Below are positions 44,391-55,757 of a stretch of 64,000 nt of DNA, in pieces. Location of the stretch: assembly GCA_009763385.1 (NCBI GenBank), contig CM019826.1, forward strand, positions 62,249,790 to 62,313,789, read 5' to 3'. Origin of the DNA: Coix lacryma-jobi var. lacryma-jobi (lineage: Eukaryota; Streptophyta; Magnoliopsida; Poales; Poaceae). The notes beneath the pieces were generated by a model. The model was not told where the DNA came from. It saw only the letters and a program-made list of their open reading frames with translations, and did no database searches. How positions within the stretch are numbered: the stretch's first letter is position 1; the number at the start of each line of letters is the position of its first letter. Made by a program: the position numbers and the translations under genes.

Positions 44391-45828
44391 CTTTAGCACC
44401 AATTGAATGGACTCACCACGGATACTGCCGAAATCCGTGAGGCCTTGAACGAAATGAACCAAAATTTCCAGGTATTCCGCCAGGAAACTGGTGGAGAACT
44501 GGGTAATATTTCTTCTCTCTTGCAGCAGAACCAGCAGAACTGGGACGAGATGTACCATCATCAAGGATGGATGTAACTCAACCACGCGAACAGCCAGCTT
44601 GGGGGAGGACCCCCGTCAAAAAGGTAAGTATCACAGCCATCTTTATTACTGTCAATTTTTTTTATTTCAGTAATTTAAATTTGAGTTTTATCTTAGTTAA
44701 TTTGCAGCTTAATAAAAAATATAATAAATAAATAGCAATAAATGAAACGCTCTCATCGTAAGTCTTTTTAATGAATAAAAATAATGTATGCCATGCATTA
44801 GAGTTATCATGGGAGAATATATGCTAGAACTAAACTTGAGACATGAGCATTAGACTAAGTAAAGGGGAAGTAAGTTTCTACTTTGACTTGAGCAAGTCAA
44901 GTTTGTGGAGTAGTTATTTTGAAAATGATGAATTTAAAAACTTGCTCTAAGTACTTATTTGGCAAAGAAAGTCCTACCAAGCCAAATAATTTTTACTCTT
45001 AGAGTAGGAGCTTCCACTTGTTGCATGTTAGTGTTGAGCTAGTTAGACCTTTGTTGATAGACATGGTAGAGAAACTTGTCATATTTTTAGACCAAGGAAT
45101 TCACTTGCCCCCACCTATATAGTGCTATTCTTACACTGAGAATACGCACACAACATGTCTTTATTTCCATTCATTGTTAGAAATACTACATGGCAAAATA
45201 TCATGCTCCATAATGAAATCTCAGGGACATGGCTCTATTATTTAAAAAAAGAGCAAGTGCTCTAAAAAAAGAGCAAGTGCTCTAGAAAGAAAAGAATATT
45301 CAAAAGAGCAAGTGCTCTCATTCATAGCCATGATCCCACAAATGAGATAAAAAAGGAGAAGTGCCATGAAAGTATTAGCCACAATAAATACCACACACTT
45401 GCACATTCCTGGTCTGAACCTATGACTTGTTGCTCCTTTGCTCCATTTGTCTAACTTAGCAAAATTATGCTAGCATTGCATGCTCATTTTTATCCTACCC
45501 ATTACACCCCACATAAAGTCTTAGTGAGAGGATAATTCTTCCATTTCCACATACAAATATGAGTGATTGAGTGAGCCACAGAAGTTACTAAGCATGCTTT
45601 CTTTTGAACAAAACTTGCAAAAACTCCACATATCTTAATTAGCAAAATAGGCAAAGGAAAGAAAAACCTTCTTTCTTGCTGGTCTTTTGTTCTAATCTTG
45701 AGCGCAGGGAAGGCTACCAATTTCATGGTGATGAAAATAATATGGGCATACACAACAAAAACACAGAGTTTTCAAGATTCAAGTCCATGCTTGCTCGAGG
45801 ACGAGCAAGAGGTAAGCTTGGGGGAGCT
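44391..45828 (+). other. Element H 3' part: ORF end, tail and PPT
   Basis: A 57-codon Gln/Asn-rich coiled-coil-like end (44403-44576, EALNEMNQNFQVFRQ...LLQQNQQNWDEMY) closes the second ORF. Then follow GGGGGAGGACCCCC, a donor-like AAAGGTAAGTA (GTAAGT 44624-44629), and about 1.1 kb of AT-rich tail with GAGCAAGTGCTCT repeats (45250-45320). The polypurine tract CTTGGGGGAGCT (about 45817-45828) adjoins the LTR. Confidence 0.68.
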
Positions 45829-47414
45829 TGTTGATGCTCACTAAGTGTTATATTCTTAGCATCAACAAGGTCATATAACGCAACACAAGGACTTAAAATC
45901 AACCAAAAACCTTTTATAAACTTATGATTTCCTTAGCATCAACAAGGTCATATAACGCAACACAAGGACTTAAAATCAACCAAAAACCTTTTATAAACTA
46001 ACGATTTCCACTTGTCCTTGAGTTTTATTTGAATGTAGGTAATTGTAGGGTTTTTGAGCAAAATGACCAAGAGGACCCACCAGGAGGCAAGCACACTCAC
46101 CTGGCTCACTTTGGGCCAAGGTGGGGTGGCGCCTGCCACCCCTAGCTGGCGGCCGCCAGGGGAGTGAGGCCCAAACTCCTCCCCTGCCACGTCACTGATC
46201 CAGGGGAGGCGTGCCACACTCATTTGCAGCCATTGATCACTTAGGTCGTTGCATCCAAAGGCTAAGAGAAGATGTCACGTGGATCATGACCTAATTGCCC
46301 ATGTGACGGTTATTTGGACATGCAACCGACCTTGGAACCGCCTCCCTGGAGCTCCTGGATGTCATTGAAGCAATGACGGTGGATCCAACGGTCAGGGGAC
46401 TGGCGGCCGCCACCTAGGGCTGGCACCCGCCACCTCACTCACCCCCCTGACCTAACCCTAGGTCTATAAGTACCCCCCTAGGTCCCTTAGGCTATAAATA
46501 GGACCCCCCCCCCCCCCCGAGCTCATTTGTACTCAGACCTCACCTCATTAGTCCCACTCTCTTGTAAGCGAAGCTCTGGTGAAGTAACACTCTAGTTGAG
46601 AGACTTAGAGTGAGAGCGAGAGTGTAGAAGAGAAGAGCTGGAGTTGTGATAGAGGATCTTTTAGAGTCTCAGGTATAATTCCAAGTCTTTCTTCATTTAT
46701 CTTAGTGTTCTTCTACTTTTAGCATTTACTTTAAGTTCATTACTTATTGTTCTTGTTGAGTGCTTTCGATCATAGATAACTTAGTATTTAGTTTGTATCT
46801 AGTTTGGGTTCTTTGCTGAGTAATCAGTGCTCTAGTTTTGGACGCAAGACTAGAGTAGTATATATTAGTGTAAGCACGGTGCTTAGACTAATTATACCTT
46901 AGTTTGTGGCTAGCCCCCCGGATAGCTGTGGTAGCAAACAGGTGGTGACAACCCTGGGAGCCTTGAATTCCACCACGTAGTTGGTTAGTTTTTGAATCAT
47001 AAACCTCGTTGTGCACGTCTGAGGTAAATATTCCAGAGGGTGTGTACGGTTCGAAGAACTAGATAAAATCTTTATTGCTAAGTTAGTTGTGTTCGTAAGT
47101 GTGTAGGAAAACATTAATTTGTTCATCGGCCAGACCCCGCCGATTTAGTTTAGTAGTAGTTAGTCTTTCCTTCTTTTTAGTAGTAATAGAAATCAACCCC
47201 CATTCATACTTTTCGATCAACCTTGCTAGAATCACTAGTTGTTCATAGCAGTCCTAGTGTTAGTTCTGCCATAGTAGCTTCCCTGTGGAAATAAATACGA
47301 TACTCGGTTACTCCCGGTTGAAGTGCTACAATTGACTTATTCTGTGCGCTTGCGGAATTTACCAATAGTCATAAGAATAGTTAGTTATACTTCTTACATT
47401 AAGAAGTACCAACA
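45829..47414 (+). repeat. Element H LTR
   Basis: 1586 bp, TGTTGATGCTCACT to AGTACCAACA. TATAAATA at 46493-46500, followed by a run of C, then a leader. A block of about 77 bp is duplicated in tandem near its start (about 45853-45929 and 45930-46003, CTTAGCATCAACAAGGTCAT in each). GGTGGCGCC(T/C)GCCACC and GGCGGCCGCCA motifs occur at 46122-46160 and 46400. It has a PPT before it and a PBS after it. Confidence 0.87.
46493..46500 (+). promoter_or_regulatory. TATA box of H LTR
   Basis: GGCTATAAATAGG upstream of a C run and a CT-rich leader. A second TATA-like (TCTATAAGTA) lies 30 bp earlier. Confidence 0.6.
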
Positions 47415-47422
47415 AGCCTTTC

Positions 47423-47440
47423 TGGCGCCGTTGCCGGGGA
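47423..47440 (+). promoter_or_regulatory. Primer-binding site after H LTR (tRNA-Asp type)
   Basis: TGGCGCCGTTGCCGGGGA, the same 18-base tRNA-Asp complement as in G. Only about 50 bp of interior follow before copia D begins, so this interior is truncated. Confidence 0.85.
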
Positions 47441-47489
47441 TAGATTCCATAGTCTACTCCTAGTAACGACGTTAGCAAGAGTCAACAGC

Positions 47490-47713
47490 CACCACGGCCG
47501 ATCCTCAGACCACCGGTCCGTCAGTCCAAGCCTCACGTTCGCCCTTCACCGCTCCGGGTCCATCGGCACGACACGTCTCTACTTGACCTTCACCTTGCCT
47601 TTGATCACCGTATCTGTGCTCAACACCTGCACGACACAAGCCAAACAACATGCGCATCATCCAGTTGACAATCACTCATCACTCAAGATCCGGCATACAC
47701 CCATGTATCCGCA
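47490..47713 (-). repeat. Copia D 3' LTR, truncated
   Basis: Only about 224 bp remain of an LTR near 2 kb. It ends CATGTATCCGCA (the reverse of TGCGGATACATG) and matches LTR A bases 11569-11800 in reverse. The rest is gone and the cut end joins H interior near 47489 (GTCAACAG then CCACCACGG), a deletion junction. Confidence 0.8.
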
Positions 47714-49235
47714 ATCTCCCCCTTGATGAGTGCATTGTCAACTACCAACACAAATCATATGAAGGTAGATGAAAGAGGAAGAAGGAGTAAGTGAACTCAA
47801 CCAATCGACCAAAAGCAAAGCAAAGCCAGAAGAAGTCGAATGGAGTGAGCGAGACAACTTGGTTCCCAAAGACATGGGCAACGGCTCAACGCAACCAAGC
47901 AAAGCCAAGCTAGCCCTCAAGAAGAGGTAGAACAGGCTCAACACCGCTAGCGAGAAAGTCAGAGTAAGAAAGACAAAGACAAGCTAGTCCCTCCAGAAAG
48001 AGGCAAAGGCCCAACACAACTAGCAGAATCAGAATCGCTCCAAACCAATTGAAAAACCATATCGGCTGAAAGTCGCTCCAAATCAATTGAAAAAACTGCT
48101 TCGAACCAATTGAATAGTTAACAGCTCATCAAAAACAGAAATTGAGCAAACTACCCCTAAACATGAACTCCCCCTTCAATAGTGCATACAACTAGGGACA
48201 CAATTTGTAAAAATTTCTCCCCCTTAGTTGAAAATGCACACAACAAGGCACAATGAGACAAATGCAGGTTAGCAGCTTCAAGTATATATTCTGGAGAGTG
48301 AATAGATGCTCTAAATAGTGTTGATCCAACTACTCAACAACAAGCACAAATGCCATCAAAGGCTCAAACTGATCACAAAATACGAAATATGAACCTATGA
48401 GCAAAGTGAGCAATTTTAAGTCATTCAGAAAGGGTTTCACCATCAAAATAGCACCAAACATATATAGACAGGAAGTTACACAAGTGCTAAACATGTATGA
48501 AAGGTGAACTACCCCTAGCAAAGTTCAATCATCATGCTATAGAAGTGAAACATAGACTTGTGTTTTCAAGATTTTATCGGAGTTGCAGCGGTGATTACAC
48601 AAGTTTAAATTTTCAGCATGTGATTGCGAGAGGTTGAAAATTTGACATTGCCTAACTTTTCAACTGAGCTAAGCCTATGCATAAGCAATCAGAAGCTTGA
48701 AGCAAACAGTTTCAGTCTTACACTACACGGCTCAAGTTTAACTCAAAGTGCAATGAGAAACAGTCTCGATACCATGATGTGTTGTCAAGTGATCTCATCT
48801 CGATCTTTTCAATTCACTTAGACTTGGTTCAAAATTAGCAGAATATTAACATACCAAGCAAGTGAGAGACTCAGAACTAGAGACATAGCAACCTAGCATA
48901 TATGAAAAGCATGAATGAATTCAACAAAATCTACACATGCTAGATGCCAGAATCAATGGTGAACATGTTTCAAATTTTATGTTGAATTTAGCATATTCAC
49001 AGTTCTAAAAAAGAGCTCGGCTCACAACATGTATCAGTGATCAAAAGGAGCCTAAGCTACAAGCATCATCATGTATCATCAGAACATACACTAATCAGAG
49101 CATAGATTCATTCTACAGATTATAGACATGAAGCTCAAAAGGATGAGGATTCAAATAAGATGAAACGCAAAAACTAAACAAAAAATAGATAAAAGAAGTC
49201 AGACTATGATACAAGAACAAAAATGTTTCCCCCAA
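47714..49235 (-). other. Copia D 3' non-coding tail with PPT copies
   Basis: Minus-strand counterpart of A's tail, without the Cassandra insertion. PPT AAGGGGGAGAT at 47714-47724 adjoins the LTR, with further copies at about 48168 and 48215. Stem-loops at 47858-48024. No ORF of note. Confidence 0.8.
47858..48024 (-). repeat. Stem-loop array in copia D 3' tail (3 units)
   Basis: Units 47858-47899 (CTTGGTT/AACCAAG, CCCA-TGTCTT-TGGG), 47909-47951 (GCTAGC/GCTAGC, CCTC-TTCTT-GAGG) and 47983-48024 (GCTAGT/ACTAGC, CCTC-TTTCTG-GAGG), read on the minus strand in the same order as in A. Confidence 0.86.
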
Positions 49236-49743
49236 CTAAAAGCGGAAACACACACCAAGCTCACCTCTCAACCTAGCAAAGGTTGATTGGTCCAAAGGCT
49301 TGGTGAAAATATCTGCCAACTGAAGATGAGTATCGACATGGTGAAGGTCGATATCACCCTTCTCATAGTGGTCTCGCAAGAAATGAAAGCGCAAATCAAT
49401 GTGTTTGGTCTTAGAATGCAGCACGGGGTTCTTAGCAACGCTAATCGCACTCGTGCTGTCACAAAGCAATGGAACTCGAGAAAAGTTCAGACCAAAATCA
49501 CGCAAAGTGGCCATCATCCACAACAACTGAGAACAGCAGCTAGCCGCAGCAACATACTCAGCCTCTGTGGTAGACTGAGCAACACTAGACTGCTTGCGAG
49601 AAGACCAAGACACAAGAGAAGAACCAATAAACTGACAAGTCCCAGAAGTGGACTTGCGATCAAGTCGGCAACCAGCAAAATCAGCATCCGAGTAACTGCA
49701 AAGGGAGAGGGTAAAAGAAGCAGAAGACCAAATCCCAAACTCG
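49236..49743 (-). pseudogene. pol: Copia D pol: RNase H
   Basis: Minus-strand RNase H. SYSDADFAGCRLDRK at its start keeps the catalytic Asp lost in A. VSWSSRKQSSVAQSTTEAEY, LLCDSTSAI and KHIDLRFHFLRD follow, ending GVCFRF and a stop at 49236. It is separated from RT by E2. Confidence 0.87.
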
Positions 49744-49748
49744 GGTGT
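49744..49748. repeat. Target-site duplication GGTGT, left copy
   Basis: Repeated at 55753-55757 around E2. Confidence 0.85.
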
Positions 49749-50179
49749 TGTAACACCCCCAGTGTTAAGCGTTAATTCAAAACTCTAAGTGTGGTGAATA
49801 GTATGCATAATCGTCTAGTGTCATGGCATATAAGCATAACATGTGTGATGATTTTCCTGTTTGATTATGTATGTTGTATGAATGTCTTATGTGTATCACA
49901 TGAAATGACGACCTAAAATCGAACTTAAGAAAAAACTCTGGTTAATTCTAAAATGAACTTTCTTAAATAAACTTGGGGCAACTAAGGCACCATTTGTTGG
50001 GTCAACTTTTGCTCTAATCAATAGTGAGGTTGATTGCTAGTAATGAACACCAAAAGACCCCTAATTAAATTCCTCAAAAATGGAAGGTTTCAAATTAGCA
50101 AAACCCTAATTTTAAATAATTCTTTTATTCCCTTTTTAATAAGTCAAAAAGTAAGCTAAGTCTCAATATGAACCTAAAA

Positions 50180-50730
50180 GCAAAGTTGTGGCTCTTGTTG
50201 AAAGGTACAACTTTGGTATTCAAAGTTTTCACTGATTCAGTATAGAACTGGAATAAATTTGAAATTTCTTAAATCCTAAATCTAACCCTTAAACTAAAAT
50301 TCAAAAACTAAAAACAATTAGAACTTGGTACCTTAAGTAAAGTTGTAGAGAAAATTAAATAAAGCAACTTCTATTCAGACAGAATTTAAAGTCTTTGAAG
50401 AAAATCTAAAGTAATTGGAGAAATAAGTTTAATTTGAATCTCAAATTGAAATTTAATTTCAAAATCAGTTTTACCCCTTTTGCTATAGTTTGAAATATAT
50501 GCATAATTTTGGTATGAAACCAAAAGCAAAGTTGTAGATAATGTTATAAGGAACAACTTTTATAAAGGTCAAATTTGATGTTATTAGACAAATTCAAAAG
50601 TAATTTTGAATCTAGGTTTAAGGGCAATTCAAATTCGAATCATGATTTTAAAATCGGCATAGATTTTGGGGTTGCTCCTTAAACAAAAGATGTAGATCAG
50701 AATATTTAGAGCAACTTTCATTTTGATAGA
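50180..50730. repeat. Diverged repeat array with AAAGTTGTAG, E2 first block
   Basis: Copies near 50181, 50341, 50532 and 50687, spaced about 155-190 bp. Each has (A)AAGTTGTAG or a close variant followed 20-25 bases later by (A)CAACTTT, so the two short parts are inverted repeats of each other. Confidence 0.7.
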
Positions 50731-52689
50731 TTTTCGAGTTACTATACAAAATCGAGGGCAATTTGGGGAGGGAACTGGCTGCTACAGTGAAAAGTGGGGG
50801 AGAGAAACAGAGGGTCGGGCACGCGGCGTGCAGAGCCGGCGCCGCGGCGTCCTGCCGGCGTCCGCGCGCGGCGCGTGTCCCCCGCGTGGCACTTGCAAGC
50901 GTCGTGGCAAGCTCTACAGTGCGCCGGCTCCTTCCTGCCTACTCCATTCTCCTTCCCTCTCCCATTTCCTTCTCTTCTTCCTTTCTCTGTTCTGAACGGC
51001 CGTCGGAACAGAGCAAGCCGCCGCCGCCTCCTCTCGCCGTGCTTGCTTCGCCTCTGGCTTCTCCACCTCGGCAATGGTTCCGCCATCTCCTTGCGCTTCT
51101 TCTAAGCCCTCTTGCGCAAGCCATAGTCACCGGAATCCTCCACACCACCCCCTTTCTTCCTCTGCTCCGTCGGAGCTCCGCCGTAAGCCTTTCACCATAG
51201 CTGGGGCGCTCCGGTGTGTTCCGCTTCCTCCGACCGCTCGTTCTAGCTCCGCCTCATGGTCGTGAAGCTCATCGGCCCGCCGCTTCAGTCTCTACCGCAC
51301 CAAAACCCGTAGACCACCATCGCCGCACCGGACTGAGCCGTCGTCGCCGCCATTGCCGCAGACAAGCTTCGTCCGCTGCTCCTTAGTCTCTTCCAGCGTG
51401 AGCATCGAGTTTCCATGAGCCTCCTGAGCGCCAAGAAGATCGCATCCGAGCTTCTACCGCCATGCCATCGCTGCTCCGCCTCCGCGTCGCCGTCCGTTCT
51501 CGGCTGGGCCGCCATGGCCGATGGCCGGGCCCCTCCAATGCCCTAAACCACCTTTGAGCTCTTCGGTGGATGCGCGAACGCTTGGTGGGTATTGTGCTCT
51601 AGGTCCGACCGTGGGCAAAGCCGCCGGCGACGAGCCGGGGTCGGGTCGGTGCCGCCCCAACGCTGGTCGCGGCCATGGCCCTGGCTAGACCAAGGTCTAT
51701 TGACCTGGGCCCTCTGGTCAGTGACCTTGGGCCGGATCAGGCCCTATAACATTAGGGTTTGTCCTTTTTCACTTTTTCTGAAATGTTTATTTTGTGCAAA
51801 TTTTGTTTAATGCATAATTAATTATCTGTGCATGAGAAAAATACGAAATAAATTTTGTTAGTTTTCTTGTGATGTGATCTGTCTATGAAAAATGTGAAAA
51901 GTGAAAAATAAATAAATTTCGATGGTGATTAAAATATGTCTTTTAATTAATAAAGAGGACTTTGATAATTTTTATAGGATTATTTAACTGTCCAAAAACC
52001 ATGAAACTATTTTTCCTGCTGTTTGTGTCATGTGATGAAGCTTCACAAAAATTTTGAGGTCATTTGCACAAAATAAAATTTCATCCTTAGTTTAAGCCCA
52101 TTTAAATATTTAAATAATGCTTAAACCTTAAATTATTTCTGTAGGTCAAAATAATAATCCGAAAACTCTCAAATTTGTTTTGCAACCTTTATTTGTTGTA
52201 ACCTACCTTTACAAAAAGTTTGGGCTCCATTTGATAAACTTTAGTTGAACCCTAATTTTCATATTTAATTCATAAGGTGGTAGATTAGTAAAGCCTAAAT
52301 TAACTAATTAGATCTTGCTGATTTTGATTAGAACAAATACATGGTTAAGGTCTGATGATCAACTTAAACACTTTAATAACCTTTGTTAAGTATAGCACTT
52401 AGTCACTTAACCACGTAATATAATACTAAAAGTTTAAACCTAAATCACTTTACTAATCGGTCTCTATTAATTAAGATACTTAAATGATGGTTAGAGATTT
52501 ATGTTAGAGTTAATCTTGCTGTCTTAGTAATCTTTTGCTTCATGGTTCTGTCATGTATAGAATTGGTTGGTTATATATGCCAATGGTATTCGATCAAGAG
52601 ATACACTTGATCTCATTGGTAAATTAGCATGGCTGCAGGATCAGTTTTTATTGAGTGGTTGTTTCCACTATGTAAACCATGTTTTCTGT

Positions 52690-53640
52690 GAATGTGATAA
52701 ATACCAAAGTTGTAGTTAACTTCAGTATCTAGTTTGTCCCAAAATTTCATGATTTTAGGCCAGCTAGATTAGGAGTTATAGATTTTCTAATTTACCAGAT
52801 CAAATCTGTTTTACTCTCTGGACGAATCTGAGAAAATGATCTGTTTAGGTTATTTCACTTGGGAATCACTTGTTAACTATAATAGGAAAGTTGTAGTAAA
52901 CTTCTATATCTAGTTTGTCCCAAAATTTCATGATTTTAGGCCTGTTAGACTAAGAGTTATAGATTTTATAAGATTCAGGTCGAGTCTGTCCTTCCTTCTG
53001 GACAGATCGGAGAAATGAAGTTGTTGAGCTGTCTTAACTAGGAAATCACCTCTTGACCATAAAAAGAAAGTTGTAGTAGACTTCTTAAGATTTCTAACTT
53101 GTTAAGGATCATATCTTTTAATGACCTAGAACTCCAGTTATGGCTGTTTGAAGTTGGATGATCAAATCTGTCCAGAATCTGAACAGAGATCTTTGCCCAA
53201 GTAGTTTGACCTAAATTTCTGTAGAATCAACTCAAGTTCATAATAACAAAAGTGTAGGTAATTAGATAAGATTTCCGAAAAGTCTAGGTTCATAGTTTGA
53301 AATATTTTGAAACTCCAGATATGGCTGTTCTTTGTGCAGTGTTGGAAGCTGTCCAAATTCTGGACAGAACTTCTTCTTTGCATTGTTTGACCTTGTTAAG
53401 TCTAGAATCAACCTTTGGTGTTAATAACAAGTTTGTTGACATTTAGATAAGCTTTCTAAATTGTCCTCAATCATAATTTTTGGAGGTCTGGAACTCTAGT
53501 TATTGATAGTTGAAGTTGATTGTGCAAATCTGTCAAAAATCTGGACAACAGTATTTGATTGTATTGTTTGACTTAGTTAACTCTAGAATCACTTAAAGAT
53601 GATAAAAATGAAGTGATAGCTAACTTAATGAACTTTCAGA
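52690..53640. repeat. Diverged repeat array, E2 second block
   Basis: Five to six copies of a unit of about 180 bp (near 52703, 52886, 53068, 53248, 53423 and 53590), with AAAGTTGTAGT(A/T)(A/G)AC, CCAAAATTTCATGATTTTAG-like text, GAACTCCAGTTATGGCTGTT and TCTGGACAGA. Later copies are more diverged. Confidence 0.72.
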
Positions 53641-54624
53641 AGAGTTAGTATAACCTTATCCTTGCTTAGGGTGAACTCGAATAGTCTGCTTCAACAACTG
53701 TAAAAAATGGTTAATAAATAATTAAGTTTTGGTTTGCATCTTTGTATGGTTAGTATCTTGGTTGAAGACCATGGGACATCCCCACTTCGAGATCACATGG
53801 CAGTGGATGATGTTTGTCATACACTCTTGAACACTTTAGTTAATCCATCTATTGATGTTGTATGGAAATAACACACTACCCTAGGAACACTAGTTAATAG
53901 GTTACAAGTTGGTTTTGTTGGTTTGCAACTCTACCGTGAAGGAAAGTTGTACTCGACCTCCCTTATCCTGTGTTAACTTTTGTTATGCATTTGTTTGTCC
54001 TGCACCTTAGCATGCATTGCATCATACTAAAGCATGCATAATTGTATACGTGTAGTTCATACGAGAGAGTCGCTGGTCGTGTTGAGCAAGCTTCGGAAGG
54101 TTGCGTTGAGCAAGCTTCAGATCGAGGTGGTCCAGTTGATCATGCATCAGAAGGAGAACTTCATCAGACAAGCTTCTTCGGGAAGATTCGACTTCAAATC
54201 AATAAGGAACTAACTTATGTGGATCTTTTGGAGATCCTAGTCTTCTCTGCAACACAGGCAAGCCCCGGTGCATACACCCACTCTCTGTTTTACAAATACT
54301 TTATTACACTGTAGGTCTTGTGGAATGTGCATTAAGTAAGTAGGAGTTGAACAAAACTGTTGCTGCATGAATACCTTGATTTCTAGATAATCCCCTGATG
54401 ATATCCTATCAGTAGTGATAAGACGATCTCAAATGCTTAGCAATGCTTAGACTTCGGTAGAAGTCGATCGATGGTTTCATCGTTCGCGAGATATAGGTTT
54501 TACCTTTTCTCTCTTCGACTCTGTCTATGGGTCGTGGGAACCCTAATATGATGATAAATATTAAACTGAGACCGGGCGGGTAACTTGCACAGGAATGGAA
54601 TCCTGGTGTAGTGTTTCCGCCTGT

Positions 54625-54730
54625 GTCGCTTAGGACCCGTCCGTTGTTGGCCCGTTGGATCGAGAACTATTTGTTAGTCGCTTAGGACCCGTCCGTTGTT
54701 GGCCCGTTGGATCGAGAACTATTTGTTAGT
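54625..54730. repeat. 53-bp tandem duplication in E2
   Basis: Two adjacent identical copies of a stretch starting TCGCTTAGGACCCGTCCG and ending CTATTTGTTAG. Perfect identity implies a recent duplication. Confidence 0.8.
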
Positions 54731-55757
54731 ACTGGTCACATGCTACGGTAAGCCCTACTGTGGCTATGCTCTTACTGAAACGGTGCACCCGCGCACTGGG
54801 AGTGAAGAGATGGCGGGAGTAGCGTGTACCCACCCTGCTCGATCCCCTAATGGACATTACTCATCAAGGCCATTGTAGGGCGGTGGTGTACTGTACTTTC
54901 GGGTGGCGCAGCTCTGGTCCGGTCTGAGCGGATCCACGGGAAGGTTGATATATGCGAGTTCGGTCTCGCATATGTCGTGTGATAAGGAAGCCCCAGCTGG
55001 GTAGATCAAGCGGTTTGAATCGTCGTTTGCTCCACGAGAAAAGGAGACTCGTCCTCGCACCCTCAGCGTAGTTTAATCAAGTGAAGATGATGGCAAGAAA
55101 AGTTTGTCATGTGATGTGATGCTTAAACAAGTGTTTGATTTAGATAGGTGCAAAGTGGATACTGCTTAATAACTTAATGCACCGCTAAAACTTGAAAATA
55201 GGACGAACTAGTAGAAAGCTTTTTCTGCAAAGCTCTTCTCTTCTGCTAGCCCCACTACATCCCTTAAGCCAACATGCCCTTGGAGTCTTTTTTTTAGTCG
55301 GGTAAGTCTTGTTGAGTACCCTCATGTACTCAGGGTTTGTTAATCCCCTGTTGCAGGTTTTAGCTTGTGGTGTCTTTCTGGATCATGTCCGTGGGCTCGA
55401 TATGATCTGGTGGTTCTCTCTTCGACTTAGGTGCTCTACCTAAGTCAGGCTCTGTACTGCTGCTCTTCTTTTGCAATCCAAGTTAAGTTTATTTGAAAAA
55501 GTAACTTATTCATGCTTTGTAAAATTTTATCTTACCTTGCTTTCGCGCTCCGATGTTATTTTGTATCAACTGTTGTAATGTTGTAGTTATTTCTCAAGGT
55601 GAGGATGATCCTGTAACTCGTGTATTATTCGGGGTTCTCTCGGGGACTCCTGACGGATCTTTCCAGTAACGTGGTACACATGCACAGTCATCAGAGCTCT
55701 GGGAGATGATGATGTGTGCAGGTGGGCCACATTGCCGGGAGGTTCTGCCACAGGTGT

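Larger units (their letters stand above)
49749..55752 (+). mobile_element. E2: 6.0-kb TG...CA element without pol
   Basis: Starts TGTAACACCCCCAGTG and ends GGTTCTGCCACA, with a 5-bp TSD (GGTGT) inside copia D RNase H. Same architecture as E1: AAAGTTGTAG repeats (50180-50700), a GC/CT-rich leader with short ORFs (50800-51740), a second repeat region (52690-53640), the GGCAAGCCCCGGTGCAT module (about 54252), and an end with TTTAGTCGGGTAAGTCTTG. No coding for retrotransposition is found. E2 and E1 share parts but differ in length and minisatellite content. Confidence 0.72.

Noticed and set aside
50800..51740. GC-rich, CT-rich stretch with several 60-145 codon ORFs, like a host first exon
   Set aside because: Frames conflict, no domain is visible, E1 has a comparable leader, and it lies within TG...CA ends with a TSD.
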